A DNA stretch of 64,000 nt from UBA12202 sp002691725 (GTDB taxonomy: Bacteria; Pseudomonadota; Alphaproteobacteria; Puniceispirillales; UBA1172): NCBI GenBank assembly GCA_965660675.1, contig CBFIAU010000001.1:62001-126000 (forward strand). Reading direction: 5' to 3'. A program made the translations under genes and the position numbers. Of the stretch, positions 63,862 through 64,000 are shown piece by piece. The notes under the pieces were generated by a model. It was not told the DNA's origin, ran no database searches, and saw only the letters and a program-made list of their open reading frames with translations. The first letter of the stretch is position 1, and each line of letters starts with the position of its first letter.

Positions 63862-64000
63862 GTCAGTCATAGCAACTCATTAAGATGACCCTGCTACCCT
63901 CACCTCTGGTGAGGTCGGACATGAGAGATATCATCGATTTTTCGATGACGGTCGAAACAGTTTAGGGATATTTCTCCACCAGATCAGACTATGCTTTATG

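Noticed and set aside
63898..63950. Two small hairpins after the oxygenase gene, possible terminator or start of another gene
   Set aside because: There is no T tract after the first hairpin, and a short frame from 63921 stops quickly. The region is cut by the window edge.

Overview
The window looks like a contiguous piece of an alphaproteobacterial chromosome of moderate G+C. It has one 98-base run of N inside glyA. Several gene strings match orders that are well known in Alphaproteobacteria: CBP3-like chaperone/DUF177/plsX/fabH/ihfA/merR; glyA/nrdR/ribD/ribE/ribBA/nusB; aroA/cmk/rpsA/ihfB/lapA/trpFBA/accD/folC next to trxA/addA/addB/tsaE; and ahcY/rapZ/chvG/chvI. A marine SAR116-like lineage is a guess from gene content and was not tested. 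No phage, insertion sequence, CRISPR array or plasmid gene was seen.

Layout. 1-3.2 kb: a secreted protein with an Ala/Asp-rich tract and a two-gene membrane operon. 3.3-10 kb: a complete Liv/HAAT-type amino-acid or amide ABC importer (livF, G, M, H and the binding protein) behind a gamma-glutamyltransferase-like gene. 10-14 kb: tRNA-Leu, small metabolic genes, a DMT exporter and tRNA-Pro. 14-21 kb: lipid-synthesis and regulator genes, a BamE-like lipoprotein and the proton-pumping pyrophosphatase. 21-26.4 kb: nusB, riboflavin genes, nrdR and glyA. 26.4-30.5 kb: a minisatellite, a DMT exporter, a VOC protein, a secreted Ig-like repeat protein and a small unknown. 30.6-32.7 kb: a SiaA/SiaB/SiaC-like partner-switching module whose siaB carries an in-frame TGA. 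32.9-35.2 kb: acyltransferase, thiamine pyrophosphokinase, tRNA-Ala and an FYDLN-type acidic protein. 35.4-45.1 kb: the aroA to folC cluster, including the tryptophan genes. 45.1-57.5 kb: trxA, the AddAB recombination nuclease, tsaE, ahcY, rapZ and the ChvG/ChvI two-component system. 57.6-64 kb: an FMN-binding protein, polA, a zinc-finger protein, an ABC ATPase with no adjacent permease, tRNA-Arg and a HalD/BesD-family Fe/2OG oxygenase.

The points most worth a second look are these. (i) siaB reads through a single in-frame TGA with homology on both sides. (ii) A RibBA-type protein has lost metal-binding residues in both halves, and ribH is absent from the operon. (iii) The rpsA leader can fold into a closed multi-branch RNA. 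(iv) Short direct tandem duplications of about 10-25 bp occur at sixteen or more places, mostly in spacers and gene ends. (v) LivF carries a roughly 100-residue Lys/Ala/Pro-rich N-terminal extension. (vi) RapZ lacks its Walker A lysine and sits where hprK, manX and ptsH would be expected.

All family calls were made by reading the protein sequences. No database search, folding program or alignment was run.
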